Source of the DNA: an uncultured Pseudomonadota bacterium
GTDB lineage: Bacteria > Pseudomonadota > Gammaproteobacteria > CAJXQU01
Direction of reading: 5' to 3'
NCBI GenBank assembly: GCA_913058255.1
Contig: CAJXQU010000002.1
Location: 186,001 to 250,000, forward strand
Length of the DNA stretch: 64,000 nucleotides
The translations under genes were made by a program, and so were the position numbers. Positions 18,138 to 28,500 of the stretch are shown here, piece after piece. Within the stretch, counting starts at the first letter, position 1. Every line of letters begins with the position of its first letter. Under the pieces are notes generated by a model. It was not told where the DNA came from and ran no database searches. It saw only the letters and a program-made list of their open reading frames with translations.

Positions 18138-18775
18138 TCACTGAAAACAGTGATGAAAATGCAAACCTTATAAACTCTAGGTTTAGAGGTTTTTTACCGG
18201 TTGTTGTTGATGTAGAAACAGCAGGCTTTAATTCTGAAACTGACGCACTGCTTGAAGTAGCCGCCGTTATTTTGAGTTGTGATGAAGAGAAAGGTTGGCA
18301 CCCAGTGCAAACGATCGCGAGCCATGTTGTGCCGTTTGAAGGCGCTAATATTGAACAAGCAGCTTTAGATTTTACAGGAATTGATCCTTACCATCCTTTA
18401 AGACTTGCTTTAAAAGAATCAGAAGCATTAGGCAAAGTTTTTAAGCCTATTCGTAAAATGGTTGCTGATACCGGCTGCACTCGCGCGATCCTTGTCGGCC
18501 ATAATGCCTCGTTTGACATTTCTTTTCTTAAAGCTGCAACAGTGCGTTGTGGGATAAAAAGAAACCCTTTTCATTCCTTTAGTACATTTGATACTGCTAC
18601 GATGGCAGGCTTAGTTTACGGTCAAACGGTCTTAGCTAGAGCCATACAGGCAGCTGAAATTGATTGGGATGAAAAAGAAGCACATTCAGCCATTTATGAT
18701 GCTGAGAAAACCGCCGATTTATTTTGCGGGATGGTTAACAAATGGGATTTTTTGACTCAACAAGCGACTAAATAA
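18116..18775 (+). CDS. rnt: Ribonuclease T
   Basis: RNase T is a DEDD-family 3'-5' exonuclease that trims tRNA and other stable RNAs. The 219-residue product shows Exo I VVDVETAGF, Exo II GHNASFDISFLKAA and Exo III HSAIYDAEKTADLF, plus the family CxxF-type end. The start is unusual: no ATG fits. I chose TTG at 18116 because AGGAG lies at 18101-18105, which places the start 22 nt inside pyrC. A further upstream TTG (18044) is in frame but has no ribosome binding site. This suggests translational coupling to pyrC. Confidence 0.92.
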   Translation: MDANEQIITENSDENANLINSRFRGFLPVVVDVETAGFNSETDALLEVAAVILSCDEEKGWHPVQTIASHVVPFEGANIEQAALDFTGIDPYHPLRLALKESEALGKVFKPIRKMVADTGCTRAILVGHNASFDISFLKAATVRCGIKRNPFHSFSTFDTATMAGLVYGQTVLARAIQAAEIDWDEKEAHSAIYDAEKTADLFCGMVNKWDFLTQQATK

Positions 18776-19216
18776 ACATATAATTTTGTGAAGTTTTGTA
18801 GTCATCCTTAAGTTAAAGCTATTCATAGAGTCAGATTTCTCATGAATTTAATAGATGCAAACTTGATATTTCTTACGTGAAAGCACTTTTTCTCGAAATA
18901 TTTAAATATGATGATTAACTGCTGCGAAAACTAAACTTTTTATATTGGTACCGCTTGTTTATTTGCTAAAGGAAGTACTTTTTTTAACTTCTTTCATCAA
19001 TAGTTATATTTGGCTCATAGTTTAAACCATAACTATATTAGGATAAATAGAATTAGTCGTTAATATAAATCAGGTTAATAGAGTCACTTTTTCGCTCAAC
19101 AAATGACTGATAAACATGAGGAATTGCTGATAGAAATAACCAGCTCTTTGACTGTTTCATTTATTCTTATCGCGAGAATTTTTCAGATGATGAAAATAGT
19201 ATAAAAAGACTAGTTT
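18776..19216. other. 441 bp AT-rich gap between rnt and the phosphorylase gene
   Basis: The gap lies between convergent 3' ends. A 33-codon ORF (19103-19204) with a hydrophobic centre (SLTVSFILIARIF) is present but lacks a ribosome binding site. No good hairpin terminator, promoter or RNA gene is visible. Confidence 0.4.
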
Positions 19217-19963
19217 TTACTCTTTGTCATTTAGTATTTCAATGAGCAATAATTTTACTTGTTCCATACCTTTCTTCAAGTGAAGTTCAATTTCCTTCAT
19301 CGAAATTTCCTCTTGTCCCTTTTTGCCTGCGGCATGATTGGCTACGACTACACAAGTGGCATAAGCTAGCCCAGCCTCTCTGGCTAAAGCTGCTTCAGGC
19401 ATACCTGTCATTCCAACGACATGGCAACCATCTCGCTCCATGCGGCTGATTTCGGCACTGGTTTCCAACCGAGGTCCTTGCGTTGCGCCATAAGTGCCGC
19501 CTTTAAAAATATTGATCTCAGCTTTTTTAGCCGCAAGAATGATCCGGTTACGCAGATTTTTATCATATGGATGTGTGAAATCGATATGAACAACATTGCC
19601 TTCTGCGCCTTCACAAAAAGTGTTGTTTCGGCCCCATGTGTAATCGATAATTTGATCTGGTATGGCTAGACGGGCAGGGTAGAGTTCTTTAGTAATACCT
19701 CCAACAGCCGCAATACTAATCACTTCTGATACGCCAATTTCTTTTAAAGCCCAAATGTTCGCTCGGTAGTTAATTTTATGGGGTGGGATAGTGTGGCCTG
19801 AACCATGTCTCGGTAAAAAAACAATTTCTTTATTATTGTATTCACCGAAAGTCAAAGGACCTGAAGGTTCACCGTAAGGTGTTCGCATAACACGCTTTTT
19901 AGTGATATTGATTCCCTCAAGCGTATTGAGCCCTGTTCCACCAATGATAGCAAGTTCGATCAT
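19217..19963 (-). CDS. S-methyl-5'-thioinosine phosphorylase (MTAP family)
   Basis: A 248-residue purine phosphorylase of the MTAP/PNP-II family. Visible elements are the N-terminal IGGTGL, the phosphate-binding RHGSGHTIPPHKINYRAN, SIAAVGGIT and the purine-site segment GATQGPRLETSAEI, then DVVGMTGMPEA-like VVGMTGMPEAALAREAGL. In Pseudomonas the related PA3004 acts on S-methyl-5'-thioinosine during salvage from polyamine synthesis; the short length and GPRLET context favour that over MTA phosphorylase. The hpt gene just upstream on the same strand fits, because hypoxanthine is the product. Confidence 0.85.
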   Translation of the reverse strand: MIELAIIGGTGLNTLEGINITKKRVMRTPYGEPSGPLTFGEYNNKEIVFLPRHGSGHTIPPHKINYRANIWALKEIGVSEVISIAAVGGITKELYPARLAIPDQIIDYTWGRNNTFCEGAEGNVVHIDFTHPYDKNLRNRIILAAKKAEINIFKGGTYGATQGPRLETSAEISRMERDGCHVVGMTGMPEAALAREAGLAYATCVVVANHAAGKKGQEEISMKEIELHLKKGMEQVKLLLIEILNDKE

Positions 19964-20261
19964 AAGCTCTCTTCTTATCTATTTATTTTGATAAGATAGT
20001 GTAACGATTTCACAGACCTTTACTAGTTATTTTGATGTTAGACGAGTTTTATACAAACTATTCAGTTCTAGGCTATTAACACTTATTCTTAGCAAGAGCT
20101 TATTCAATATTGGGTTCTAATTACATGTGATTTCATTTATAGATATATGGACATTTATCGAGATAGGCGTAGCTTAAGAATGATGGTAAGAAAAACAACC
20201 TTATATTAAAGGTGCTGACCTGTATTTACTTTAAAAACAAGTGTCATATGCCATTAAGTTT

Positions 20262-20807
20262 TTATTTAATTTCAACGGCTGAAATATTTTCTAAATTCCT
20301 AAAATAGCCCTTGTAATCCATGCCACAACCTACGAGATATTTATCCGGTGCGACTAAGCCTGTGAAGTTAGCTTTTTTGACGCCTGCTTTAATCACTAAA
20401 TTTTTTTCTATCAAGACGGCTGTTAGTGTTTCCTTTGCTTCCTCTCCCTTACAATAGTCGATGATCGCTTCTAAGGTTAAACCTTCATCAAGAATATCAT
20501 CGATAATTAAAACAGTTCTATTTTTCAGGTCGATTTCTGGTCGTTTAAGCCAGTGTAGATGGCCGCCACTTGTTTCTCCGCGATAACGTGTAGCATGAAT
20601 GTAATCGAGTTCTAATGGGAAGTTTAAGCGTGGTAACAGCATACCTGTAGGAACGATCCCACCTATCACGGTACATAGAATAATAGGATTAGATTCTGAA
20701 AGTTCAAGGTTGATCCTTTCTGCCATTCTATCTATAGCAGATTCTACTTCCAGCTTAGAGAAAATTTCTTTTAAATTACTTTCTACTTGTCGAATGTGAT
20801 CGATCAT
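20262..20807 (-). CDS. hpt: Hypoxanthine-guanine phosphoribosyltransferase
   Basis: A 181-residue type I phosphoribosyltransferase. The PRPP-binding motif VLIIDDILDEGLTL is clear (about residues 95-108), as are the flexible-loop region YRGETSGG and the pyrophosphate loop VIGGIVPTG. C-terminal VAPDKYLVGCGMDYKGYFRNL carries the base-contact residues and a conserved Asp. It converts hypoxanthine, and probably guanine, to nucleotides. The thioinosine phosphorylase gene follows on the same strand after 298 bp, so they may be regulated separately although functionally linked. Confidence 0.88.
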   Translation of the reverse strand: MIDHIRQVESNLKEIFSKLEVESAIDRMAERINLELSESNPIILCTVIGGIVPTGMLLPRLNFPLELDYIHATRYRGETSGGHLHWLKRPEIDLKNRTVLIIDDILDEGLTLEAIIDYCKGEEAKETLTAVLIEKNLVIKAGVKKANFTGLVAPDKYLVGCGMDYKGYFRNLENISAVEIK

Positions 20808-21136
20808 TTTTTATTTTTTCTATTGTTTAGTGAATACTGTTTACCCGTAAAATCTATTGCAAATTGCCGCGCAGATCGAAAGTTTCTATTTTCTGCTCGT
20901 CCAATAAAGACCTGCAATCGATTAATAAATATTTTGAATAAATAGTGGAAGGCCAGCCATAATAAAAATGCCTCATAATGTAGTTTACTCTCATACTTAG
21001 TTCAGCTTACAAAGATTTAAAACCTTGAAGTATTCAAAAGGTATTCTCATCGAACATAACGACAGCGGGTGACATACTCTAGTCAATTTAAATATTGGTG
21101 TGCTCAATCAAGAAGTTCTTCATCAGCCTCTCAGCA
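20808..21136. other. 329 bp gap upstream of hpt
   Basis: The gap lies between the hpt start and the ndh stop, both on the minus strand, so it must hold the hpt promoter. I see no coding sequence, strong hairpin or recognisable operator. Confidence 0.4.
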
Positions 21137-22471
21137 TTAATGAAACTTGAGTCGACGACGGGGTTTACGAGTCAGGCGATTTGCAACAGCATGTAACAAG
21201 GTGCCTGAATATCCATGCAGCGCAACAAGATGCATCTTGTAGAGCGATTTATAGATAAGGCGAGCCATCAATCCCTCAAGCATAAGGGCCCCAGACCACT
21301 TACCGAGTAAATTACCCATAAGGTTACCAACCGTCGTGTAGGAACTCATATTGACCAATGAACCATAGTCTACATATTTGTATTCTGGTAAAACTTCATC
21401 TATTAAACGATTTTGCATAGTTTTAACTAACATTGAAGCTTGTTGATGAGCGGATTGCGCACGCGGAGGCACCATAGTTTCAGAACCTCGTTCAGTAGGA
21501 CATTGAGCGCAATCTCCAAAGGCAAAAATGTTTTCATCATTGGTCGTTTGCAGCGTTGATTTGACGACAAGTTGATTAATTCTATTTGTTTCGAGACCCT
21601 CGATTTTTTTCAAGAAGTCAGGTGCTTTTATACCAGCCGCCCAAACTTTGATTTCCGAAGGAATGAATTGGCCCGCTTCTGTAAGAAAACCATCAGCTGT
21701 TGCTTCTGTTATTCGTTCATTGGTTCTGACGTCAACATTAATCTTGTGTAACGCATCGACAGTTGCTTGTGAAAGTCGCTCAGGCAGGGCAGGTAAAACC
21801 TTATCAGCCGCCTCGATCAAAGAAATTTTTAAATCACGATCGGGATCAATATTAGTTAGACCAAACGCAACAAGCTCACGTGTTGATTCATGTAGTTCAG
21901 CCGAGAGTTCTACGCCGGTAGCCCCCGCACCAGCAATAGCGACATGTAGCTGTCCTTCGCGTAATGGTTGTTGAGTTGTTTGCGCGCTGTAGCATTTTTT
22001 CAATAATAATGAATGAAATTTTTCAGCTTGTTCTCTAGTGTCTAGTGAAAAACAATGTTCAGCTATACCTTTGATACCAAAGTCATTCGTCGTGCTACCA
22101 ACGGCAATAATTAGCGTGTCATATTTAAAGCTACGGCGAGGAATAAACTCCATACCTTCTTCATCGACAGTTGGGGCTAGACGTACTTCTTGATTCTCGC
22201 GATCGAGCCCATCCATTCGACCAAGGCGAAAACTAAAATTATGCCAGTTTGCTTGAGCTAGGTATTCTAGATCATCCGCATGAGAGTCCAGTGTTCCTGC
22301 GGCAATCTCATGGAGTAACGGCTTCCAGATATGTGTCAATGTCGCGTCAATTAACATGATCTCAGCTTTCTTTTTTTTACCTAATTTATTACCGAGTCGA
22401 GTAGCTAGTTCGATGCCACCGGCACCGCCGCCGACGATGACAATTCTATGAGCGGTTGAGTTTTCGGGCAT
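21137..22471 (-). CDS. ndh: Type II NADH dehydrogenase (NAD(P)/FAD-dependent oxidoreductase)
   Basis: A 444-residue respiratory flavoprotein that passes electrons from NADH to quinone without pumping protons. It has an N-terminal FAD-binding IVIVGGGAGGIELATRL, the second nucleotide motif VAIAGAGATGVELSAEL, and the FAD motif IFAFGDCAQCP. The C-terminal region (LLGKWSGALMLEG onward, with a basic end) is the amphipathic membrane-binding part. I chose the ATG at 22471 (GGAAAG upstream) over a TTG 15 nt earlier. Divergent from the DUF1244 gene. Confidence 0.92.
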   Translation of the reverse strand: MPENSTAHRIVIVGGGAGGIELATRLGNKLGKKKKAEIMLIDATLTHIWKPLLHEIAAGTLDSHADDLEYLAQANWHNFSFRLGRMDGLDRENQEVRLAPTVDEEGMEFIPRRSFKYDTLIIAVGSTTNDFGIKGIAEHCFSLDTREQAEKFHSLLLKKCYSAQTTQQPLREGQLHVAIAGAGATGVELSAELHESTRELVAFGLTNIDPDRDLKISLIEAADKVLPALPERLSQATVDALHKINVDVRTNERITEATADGFLTEAGQFIPSEIKVWAAGIKAPDFLKKIEGLETNRINQLVVKSTLQTTNDENIFAFGDCAQCPTERGSETMVPPRAQSAHQQASMLVKTMQNRLIDEVLPEYKYVDYGSLVNMSSYTTVGNLMGNLLGKWSGALMLEGLMARLIYKSLYKMHLVALHGYSGTLLHAVANRLTRKPRRRLKFH

Positions 22472-22549
22472 TATTGAACTTTCCAAACAAAAGGCAGGCT
22501 ATAATAACAGTATTATTAACCCGATAAAAATTAAGGTATTTGATTGATC

Positions 22550-22855
22550 ATGAATGAACAACAAAAATTAGAACTAGAAGCTGCTGCGTTTCGCCGTTTA
22601 GTCGAACACTTTAGAACACGAACAGACGTTCAGAATATCGATATGATGAACTTAGCAGGATTTTGTCGAAACTGTTTATCTAAATGGTATATGGCTGCAG
22701 CAGAAGAACGTGATCTGGAGATGAATTATGATAATGCTAGAGAAGTTGTTTACGGCATGCCTTATGATGAATGGAAAGATAAGTATCAAAAAGAGGCTTC
22801 AACTGATCAACTTAAGGCATTTGATACGTCGATTAAACAGCACGAAACTAAATAA
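22550..22855 (+). CDS. DUF1244 family protein
   Basis: A 101-residue soluble protein with the family core AAAFRRLVEHFRTRTDVQNI and MNLAGFCRNCLSKWYMAAA. The Cys-x-x-Cys (CRNC) and the YGMPYDEWK block are typical. DUF1244 is a conserved single-domain family in proteobacteria, of unknown function. The ATG at 22550 is preferred over a TTG two codons upstream. It is divergent from ndh (about 80 bp), a common neighbourhood for small unknown genes but not informative. Confidence 0.85.
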   Translation: MNEQQKLELEAAAFRRLVEHFRTRTDVQNIDMMNLAGFCRNCLSKWYMAAAEERDLEMNYDNAREVVYGMPYDEWKDKYQKEASTDQLKAFDTSIKQHETK

Positions 22856-22968
22856 TTGACATCTTTAAAGACCATGAGCTGTTCGATCCTGTTTAATCGG
22901 GTTACGTATAACTTAAATTCACACCTAAATCAGTTATTTGACCCAGTTTCATATAAGAATAATATCAA

Positions 22969-24351
22969 ATGGCTAATCGTATAATAGGTATATGTAAACT
23001 ACTCCTGCTGTGTGGTTTTTTAGCTGCTTGTGCTGAATATCAGCTGTACGAGCCTGCGCCGATTGATATCGAGGAAACCACGCGTATTTATCGTGAGATA
23101 GATCTAGACTCAGAACCCCTGAAAACCTTATTAGGATCATCAGGCCATGATGTTAGTGATTGGCCCAAGCATCAGTGGGATTTGGAAGAACTGGTCACCG
23201 TTGCAGAGTACTATCATTCTGAATTAGCTATTTCCAAGGTTAAGCTTAAGCTTGCAAAAGCCAAAGAGGTCTCCGCTGGGCAAAAAAACAATCCACAATT
23301 GGCGTTTTCTACCGAGCATCACAGTGATCATACCGAGGGCAAATCTCCTTGGTCTTTTGGAACGATTTTTAGCTGGGTTTATGAAAGGCCCGAAAAGCGC
23401 CAAACTAGAATTGATCATGCCACAGCCATTACCGAAGTCGCTCGTTTAGAACAGTTTGAGATTTTATGGACGATCCGTGATGATGTTACCGACAACTACC
23501 TCGACACCATTTCTGCAATCAATCAACAGACGATGCTGCTTGAGGAAAAGTCAGTTTTAGAGCAGGGCATTGATCTACTACAACGTCGAATTGAGTTCGG
23601 CCAAGCCAGTGAGTTTGAGATCAGCTCTCTGCGGTTAGAGCGACAACGTTTAACGCTTTCTCTTAGTGAGCTAGAAGCAGATGAAGTTCGAGCCCGCTCA
23701 CGATTAGCTCTGGCTACAGGGTTACCTGCAGACGCCTTGCAGGCAACCGATCTAAAACAAGATTACTTCCATAAATTGCCAATATTGAGCAGCGCTGATT
23801 TGGAACTAGGTTTGTTACAAACTCGTGCTTTGATCGAACGGCCAGATTTGCTTCGTTCACTATCAACTTACGTGGTTGCTGAAGCAGATTTACATTTGCA
23901 AATTGAAAAACAATATCCTGATATAACTTTATCTCCTGGGTTTATCTTTGATCAAGGCGATAATGTATGGGCAATGGCGAGCGCTTGGGTTTTGCCCATA
24001 AAAGCAAAAAATACGGGGGGGATTGCTGAAGCAGAAGCGAGACGGATGTTAAAAGCTCAACAGTTTTTAGCTTTTCAAAAACGTGTCCTGAGTCAGGTTC
24101 ATTACGCCAGAATATCTTATCAAGCCGCACTAAAAACACTTGCTGAGGCCGATCTATTGATCAATGATTTAGATGTACGCAACCAAAAACTACAACGCCA
24201 GTTTGATTTAGGTTACACCGATCGACTGGCCTTGATCCGAAGCCAGCTGGAAACCTTAACTGTCCGTCGCTCACGTTACCTTTTAAAACTGACCGCATGG
24301 CGTGAGTTTGAGAGTCTTGAAGATGCGCTCATGTCGAGGCTGATCAAATAG
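22969..24351 (+). CDS. Outer-membrane efflux lipoprotein (TolC family)
   Basis: A 460-residue protein. Its lipoprotein signal ends LLCGFLAACAEY, and two repeated helical OEP domains follow (about 60-240 and 250-450), e.g. QAEFEIS-type QRRIEFGQASEFEISSLRLE and QRQFDLGYTDRLALIRSQLE. It would form the outer-membrane channel of the tripartite pump encoded by the next two genes, 23 nt and 6 nt apart. No convincing ribosome binding site precedes the ATG. The metal or drug handled cannot be read from this subunit. Confidence 0.9.
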   Translation: MANRIIGICKLLLLCGFLAACAEYQLYEPAPIDIEETTRIYREIDLDSEPLKTLLGSSGHDVSDWPKHQWDLEELVTVAEYYHSELAISKVKLKLAKAKEVSAGQKNNPQLAFSTEHHSDHTEGKSPWSFGTIFSWVYERPEKRQTRIDHATAITEVARLEQFEILWTIRDDVTDNYLDTISAINQQTMLLEEKSVLEQGIDLLQRRIEFGQASEFEISSLRLERQRLTLSLSELEADEVRARSRLALATGLPADALQATDLKQDYFHKLPILSSADLELGLLQTRALIERPDLLRSLSTYVVAEADLHLQIEKQYPDITLSPGFIFDQGDNVWAMASAWVLPIKAKNTGGIAEAEARRMLKAQQFLAFQKRVLSQVHYARISYQAALKTLAEADLLINDLDVRNQKLQRQFDLGYTDRLALIRSQLETLTVRRSRYLLKLTAWREFESLEDALMSRLIK

Positions 24352-24374
24352 AGTTAGACTCAACTAATATTCTT

Positions 24375-25511
24375 ATGAAAATAATAATTAAAATAATCCT
24401 GCTACTTACTCTCGTCATTATCGTTTTTATCAGTGTCAGAAACTTCTCGTCCGAAAAGGGTTTTGTTGCATCATTAGATGACTGGCTCGATCAATTTCAA
24501 GAGACTTCGAACAATGCAAGTCAACAACGGAATGATGATGAGAACGATGCAGAAGGTGACGATGACGATGTCCCTTCACGAGTAGAAGATTTTCAAGGTC
24601 TACCAGCCGTTAGATTAGAGAATGATGTGCTTGAGCGTAGCGGTATTCAACTTGCTACGTTGAAGGTTAGCAACTATCAGCATGAAATACGCACCATCGC
24701 TAAAGTAGTCGATATGCAGGATCTGTTTCAACGCCGAACGACATACCAACAAGCCACTTTTGATCTGAACTTGGTTTCGGAAAGCTTAAGAGCCTCTTCA
24801 CGAATTTATGAACGATTACGAGTTTTGCATAAAGAACGAGCTAATATCTCACAACGCCAGGTTGAGGAAGCGCGTTCGCGGATGAATGCAGGTAAAACAC
24901 GCGTCACTGCCGCAAAACAAGCGATACAAAACATTCGACAACAAGCGCAACTCAAGTGGGGAGTGAGCTTGGTTGATGCAGCATTTAAATTAAACGAAAA
25001 CGAATCTGATAATAGCTTTCAACATCTGTTGTCAATGCGCGATGTCTTGTTGTTAGTGACGTTTCCCGCAGGATTGGAGCAGAACAGCCTGATACAAGTC
25101 AATTCTCAGCCAGATCGTGCGACAGCCCAAGCCGCTAAATTTATATCACCCGCATTAAAAACGAACCCTCTTTCTCAAGGTCTTACCTATTATTATCAGG
25201 CTAGGGCTAAACACCTTCGCATGGGTATGAATGTACATGTTTGGATAAATGGTCATAAGAAAATAGGTGTTCAACAAGGTGTAAACATCCCACAAAATGC
25301 GGTCATTTGGTATGGCGGATCGGCGTGGATTTATGTCAATGTTGCCGACGAACTCTATTCGCGTCGGCCAATCAAAACAGATCAAGGTACGGATGGTGGT
25401 TGGTTTGTTCAGAATACTTTTACAGTCAACGACACGGTTGTGATCAAGGGAGCACAACTACTTTTATCAGAAGAGCTGCGTTGGCAGATCCCTGATGAGG
25501 ATGATGACTAA
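24375..25511 (+). CDS. RND efflux periplasmic adaptor subunit
   Basis: A 378-residue membrane-fusion protein. It has one N-terminal transmembrane anchor (about residues 3-22), a very acidic linker at about 50-66 (NDDENDAEGDDDD), a lipoyl/hairpin region with a coiled coil (about 115-185) and a C-terminal beta-barrel/membrane-proximal part. The acidic stretch is unusual and could bind metal ions or simply be a spacer. It bridges the TolC-like lipoprotein and the RND pump. Start and spacing (23 nt after the upstream gene, 6 nt before the next) indicate one operon. Confidence 0.88.
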   Translation: MKIIIKIILLLTLVIIVFISVRNFSSEKGFVASLDDWLDQFQETSNNASQQRNDDENDAEGDDDDVPSRVEDFQGLPAVRLENDVLERSGIQLATLKVSNYQHEIRTIAKVVDMQDLFQRRTTYQQATFDLNLVSESLRASSRIYERLRVLHKERANISQRQVEEARSRMNAGKTRVTAAKQAIQNIRQQAQLKWGVSLVDAAFKLNENESDNSFQHLLSMRDVLLLVTFPAGLEQNSLIQVNSQPDRATAQAAKFISPALKTNPLSQGLTYYYQARAKHLRMGMNVHVWINGHKKIGVQQGVNIPQNAVIWYGGSAWIYVNVADELYSRRPIKTDQGTDGGWFVQNTFTVNDTVVIKGAQLLLSEELRWQIPDEDDD

Positions 25512-25517
25512 AACCTC

Positions 25518-28500
25518 ATGTTATCACTGATCGTTCGATTCTCAGTTCGTTACGCAGGTATTGTTATCGCACTGGCAATACTGATGTTGATCTATGGTAG
25601 TTATCGATTGTCTAATGCGGGTCTCGATATTTTCCCAGAATTCTCTCCCAAACAAGTTATCATTCAAACCGAATCTCCCGGATACTCATCGGAACAAGTC
25701 GAAATTCTAGTAACGCATCCGATCGAAAATGCGATTAGTGGCTTGATTGGACTTGACTATTTACGCTCAGAATCGATCCAAGGTTTATCGATTGTAACCG
25801 CCACTTTTGCCGAAGATTCTGATATCTATCTGAACAGACAAATGGTGAGCGAACGTTTGCTCAGCGTTGGGGCAACATTACCCGATGGTGTTGCTACACC
25901 CGTACCCGTACCGCTAGCATCATCTTCGGCAACCGTCTTAACGATTGGTGTGCGATCAGATTCATTGAACATGATGGATCTAAGAAGCATGGTTGACTGG
26001 AGTATCGTGCCACAAATTCTCAGTGTTCGAGGCGTGGCAGATGTCAATGTTTTTGGTGGCGAGATAAAGCAATTACAGGTTCAACTTAACCCCGACAAGC
26101 TCCGTCAATATGGTTTAGGTATTGAGGATGTTATTAGCGCAACCAAACAGGCAACCGCAATCAAAGGCGCTGGTTTTCTTGAAAATGATAATCAGCGTTT
26201 TACGATTCAAACCAGTAGCAATACAACCAGTCCCGCCGATATTGCAAAAACGGTGATCAAAACTGAAGATGGTTATTCAATTAAATTATCGGATGTTGCC
26301 GATGTTTTGATGGCAGCAGAGCCCCCTATTGGTGCTGCAGCGATCATGGGTAAACCAGCCATCGTCATGATGGTCATTGGCCAATTTGGGGCAAATACTT
26401 TAGATGTTTCAAATGCTGTTGAGGGCGTTTTAACTGATCTCGAAACCGTGTTAAGCGAAGAAGATATTATTTTTTATTCACGGTTATTTCGGCCTGCTGA
26501 TTATATTGAACGCTCATTAAAAAACATTACTGAACATCTGATGATCGGTGGTGCTTTTGTACTCATTATTTTATTCATCTTTTTGTTTAATATTCGTACC
26601 GCGTTTATTTCTGCCTTGGCCATTCCACTGTCGCTGATCAGTGCTGCCATTATCTTGCTCGAAAGTGGCGTTAACTTAAATATTATGGTTCTCGGTGGTT
26701 TAGGCATAGCACTGGGTGAGGTGGTTGATGATGCGATCATCGATACAGAAAATATTTACCGCCGTCTGCGAGAAAACAAACGACTTAGCGTACCGCGTTC
26801 AATTGCTGATGTCGTCTATGAAGCATCAATGGAGGTTCGTGGCTCCGTGGTCTACGCCAGCTTTATTGTCGCCTTGGTCTTTGTGCCCTTGTTGACTTTG
26901 AGTGGTGTCGCCGGACGCTTGTTTTCGCCGCTGGGAGTCTCTTATATTTTAGCCATTTTAACGTCCCTATTAGTGGCTCTAACGGTCACGCCAGCACTTT
27001 GTTATCTACTGTTGGGACACAGTAAATTACCCAAAAATGATCCACCATTAATCCGATTAATTCATCCGATCTATGCAGGGTTTCTACGTTTAACAACAAA
27101 ACTCCCCACCTTGACCATCGGGGTATCTCTGTTGGTTTGTGTCGCAGGGATTGCCATCATCCCAAGTTTAGGTTCTCGTTTTTTACCCGAACTACGCGAA
27201 GGACATTACATCGTTCATACCACCGCCATGCCCGGGACATCACTTGAGCAGTCTATTCAAGCGGGTAATCGACTGACGAACGATTTTTTAAAGATACAAG
27301 GTGTTCGTTCTGTTTCACAATGGGCGGGAAGGGCTGAACGCTCAGCCGATACCTATGGTAGCCACTACAGCGAATTCGAGGTCGATTTAGAGCCGCTTTC
27401 CGGTCAGGAACAGCAAGAAGTTATTGATGGTCTGCGCGATGTGCTTAAACAATTCCCAGGCTTGTTGTTTGAAGCGAACACCTTCTTGATCGAACGTGTT
27501 GATGAAACTATTTCTGGTTATACATCACCCATTGTAGTGAACCTTTACGGTAGTGAATTAGGCATTCTTGATAGAAAAGCCGAAACTGTCGCTGAGATTA
27601 TGCGCTCCATCGATGGAGCAACCGACGTACAAATGCGTTCACCTCATGGTACTCCGGTTCTACAGATCCAATTAAACCATGATCGATTAAGTAACCTTGG
27701 CTTAAGGCCTGTCGAAGTAATGAATGCTATCCAAACAGCTTATGAAGGCAAAGTGGTGGGTAAAAATTATCAAGGTAATCATACTTATGATGTTTCGGTG
27801 ATAATTGATCCAAAGCTGCGTAAAAACCCGGAAGATCTAGGAAAACTACCGATCAAAACCCCATCTGCTGCAATCATCACGTTATCAGACATCGCAAGCA
27901 TCACCCAGCGCGATGGTCGCTATAACATTCTTCATCAAGGTGCTCAACGGATCCAAGCTGTGACGTGCAATGTCGAAGGACGCGATCTTAATGGCTTCAT
28001 GAATGAACTTAAACAAAGAGTACTCACTGATGTCAAGTTTGAAAGCGGCATCTATCCAGAGTTTACTGGTGCAGCGATTGAGCAAGCAAAAGCCAGAGAA
28101 GATCTGATTCTACACTCGTTGATCGCAGGCATTGGCGTTTTGATTTTGATCTATATGGCGGTCGGCCGACTACGTGATGTTTTGATCATGCTACTAAACT
28201 TGCCATTCTCATTAGTCGGCGGTGTTATCGCAGTTTTGTTAACAGGAGCGACCTTATCCGTCGGCTCTATCGTAGGTTTTGTCACCTTGTTTGGGATAAC
28301 CGTCAGGAACTCAATTATGTTGATCTCACATTACCGCTATCTGGTTGAAGAAGAAAACCTGCCGTGGAATATCGATACGGTCATCTTGGGAGCAAAGGAA
28401 CGTTTACCTTCGATCTTGATGACAGCCTTAGTAACAGCATTAGCGATGTTACCCATCGCAATTGATAGTGATAACCCAGGTCGCGAGATTATGGGCCCGA

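Noticed and set aside
19103..19204. 33-codon ORF with a hydrophobic centre in the rnt-phosphorylase gap
   Set aside because: No ribosome binding site, no recognisable motif, AT-rich context where such ORFs arise by chance.
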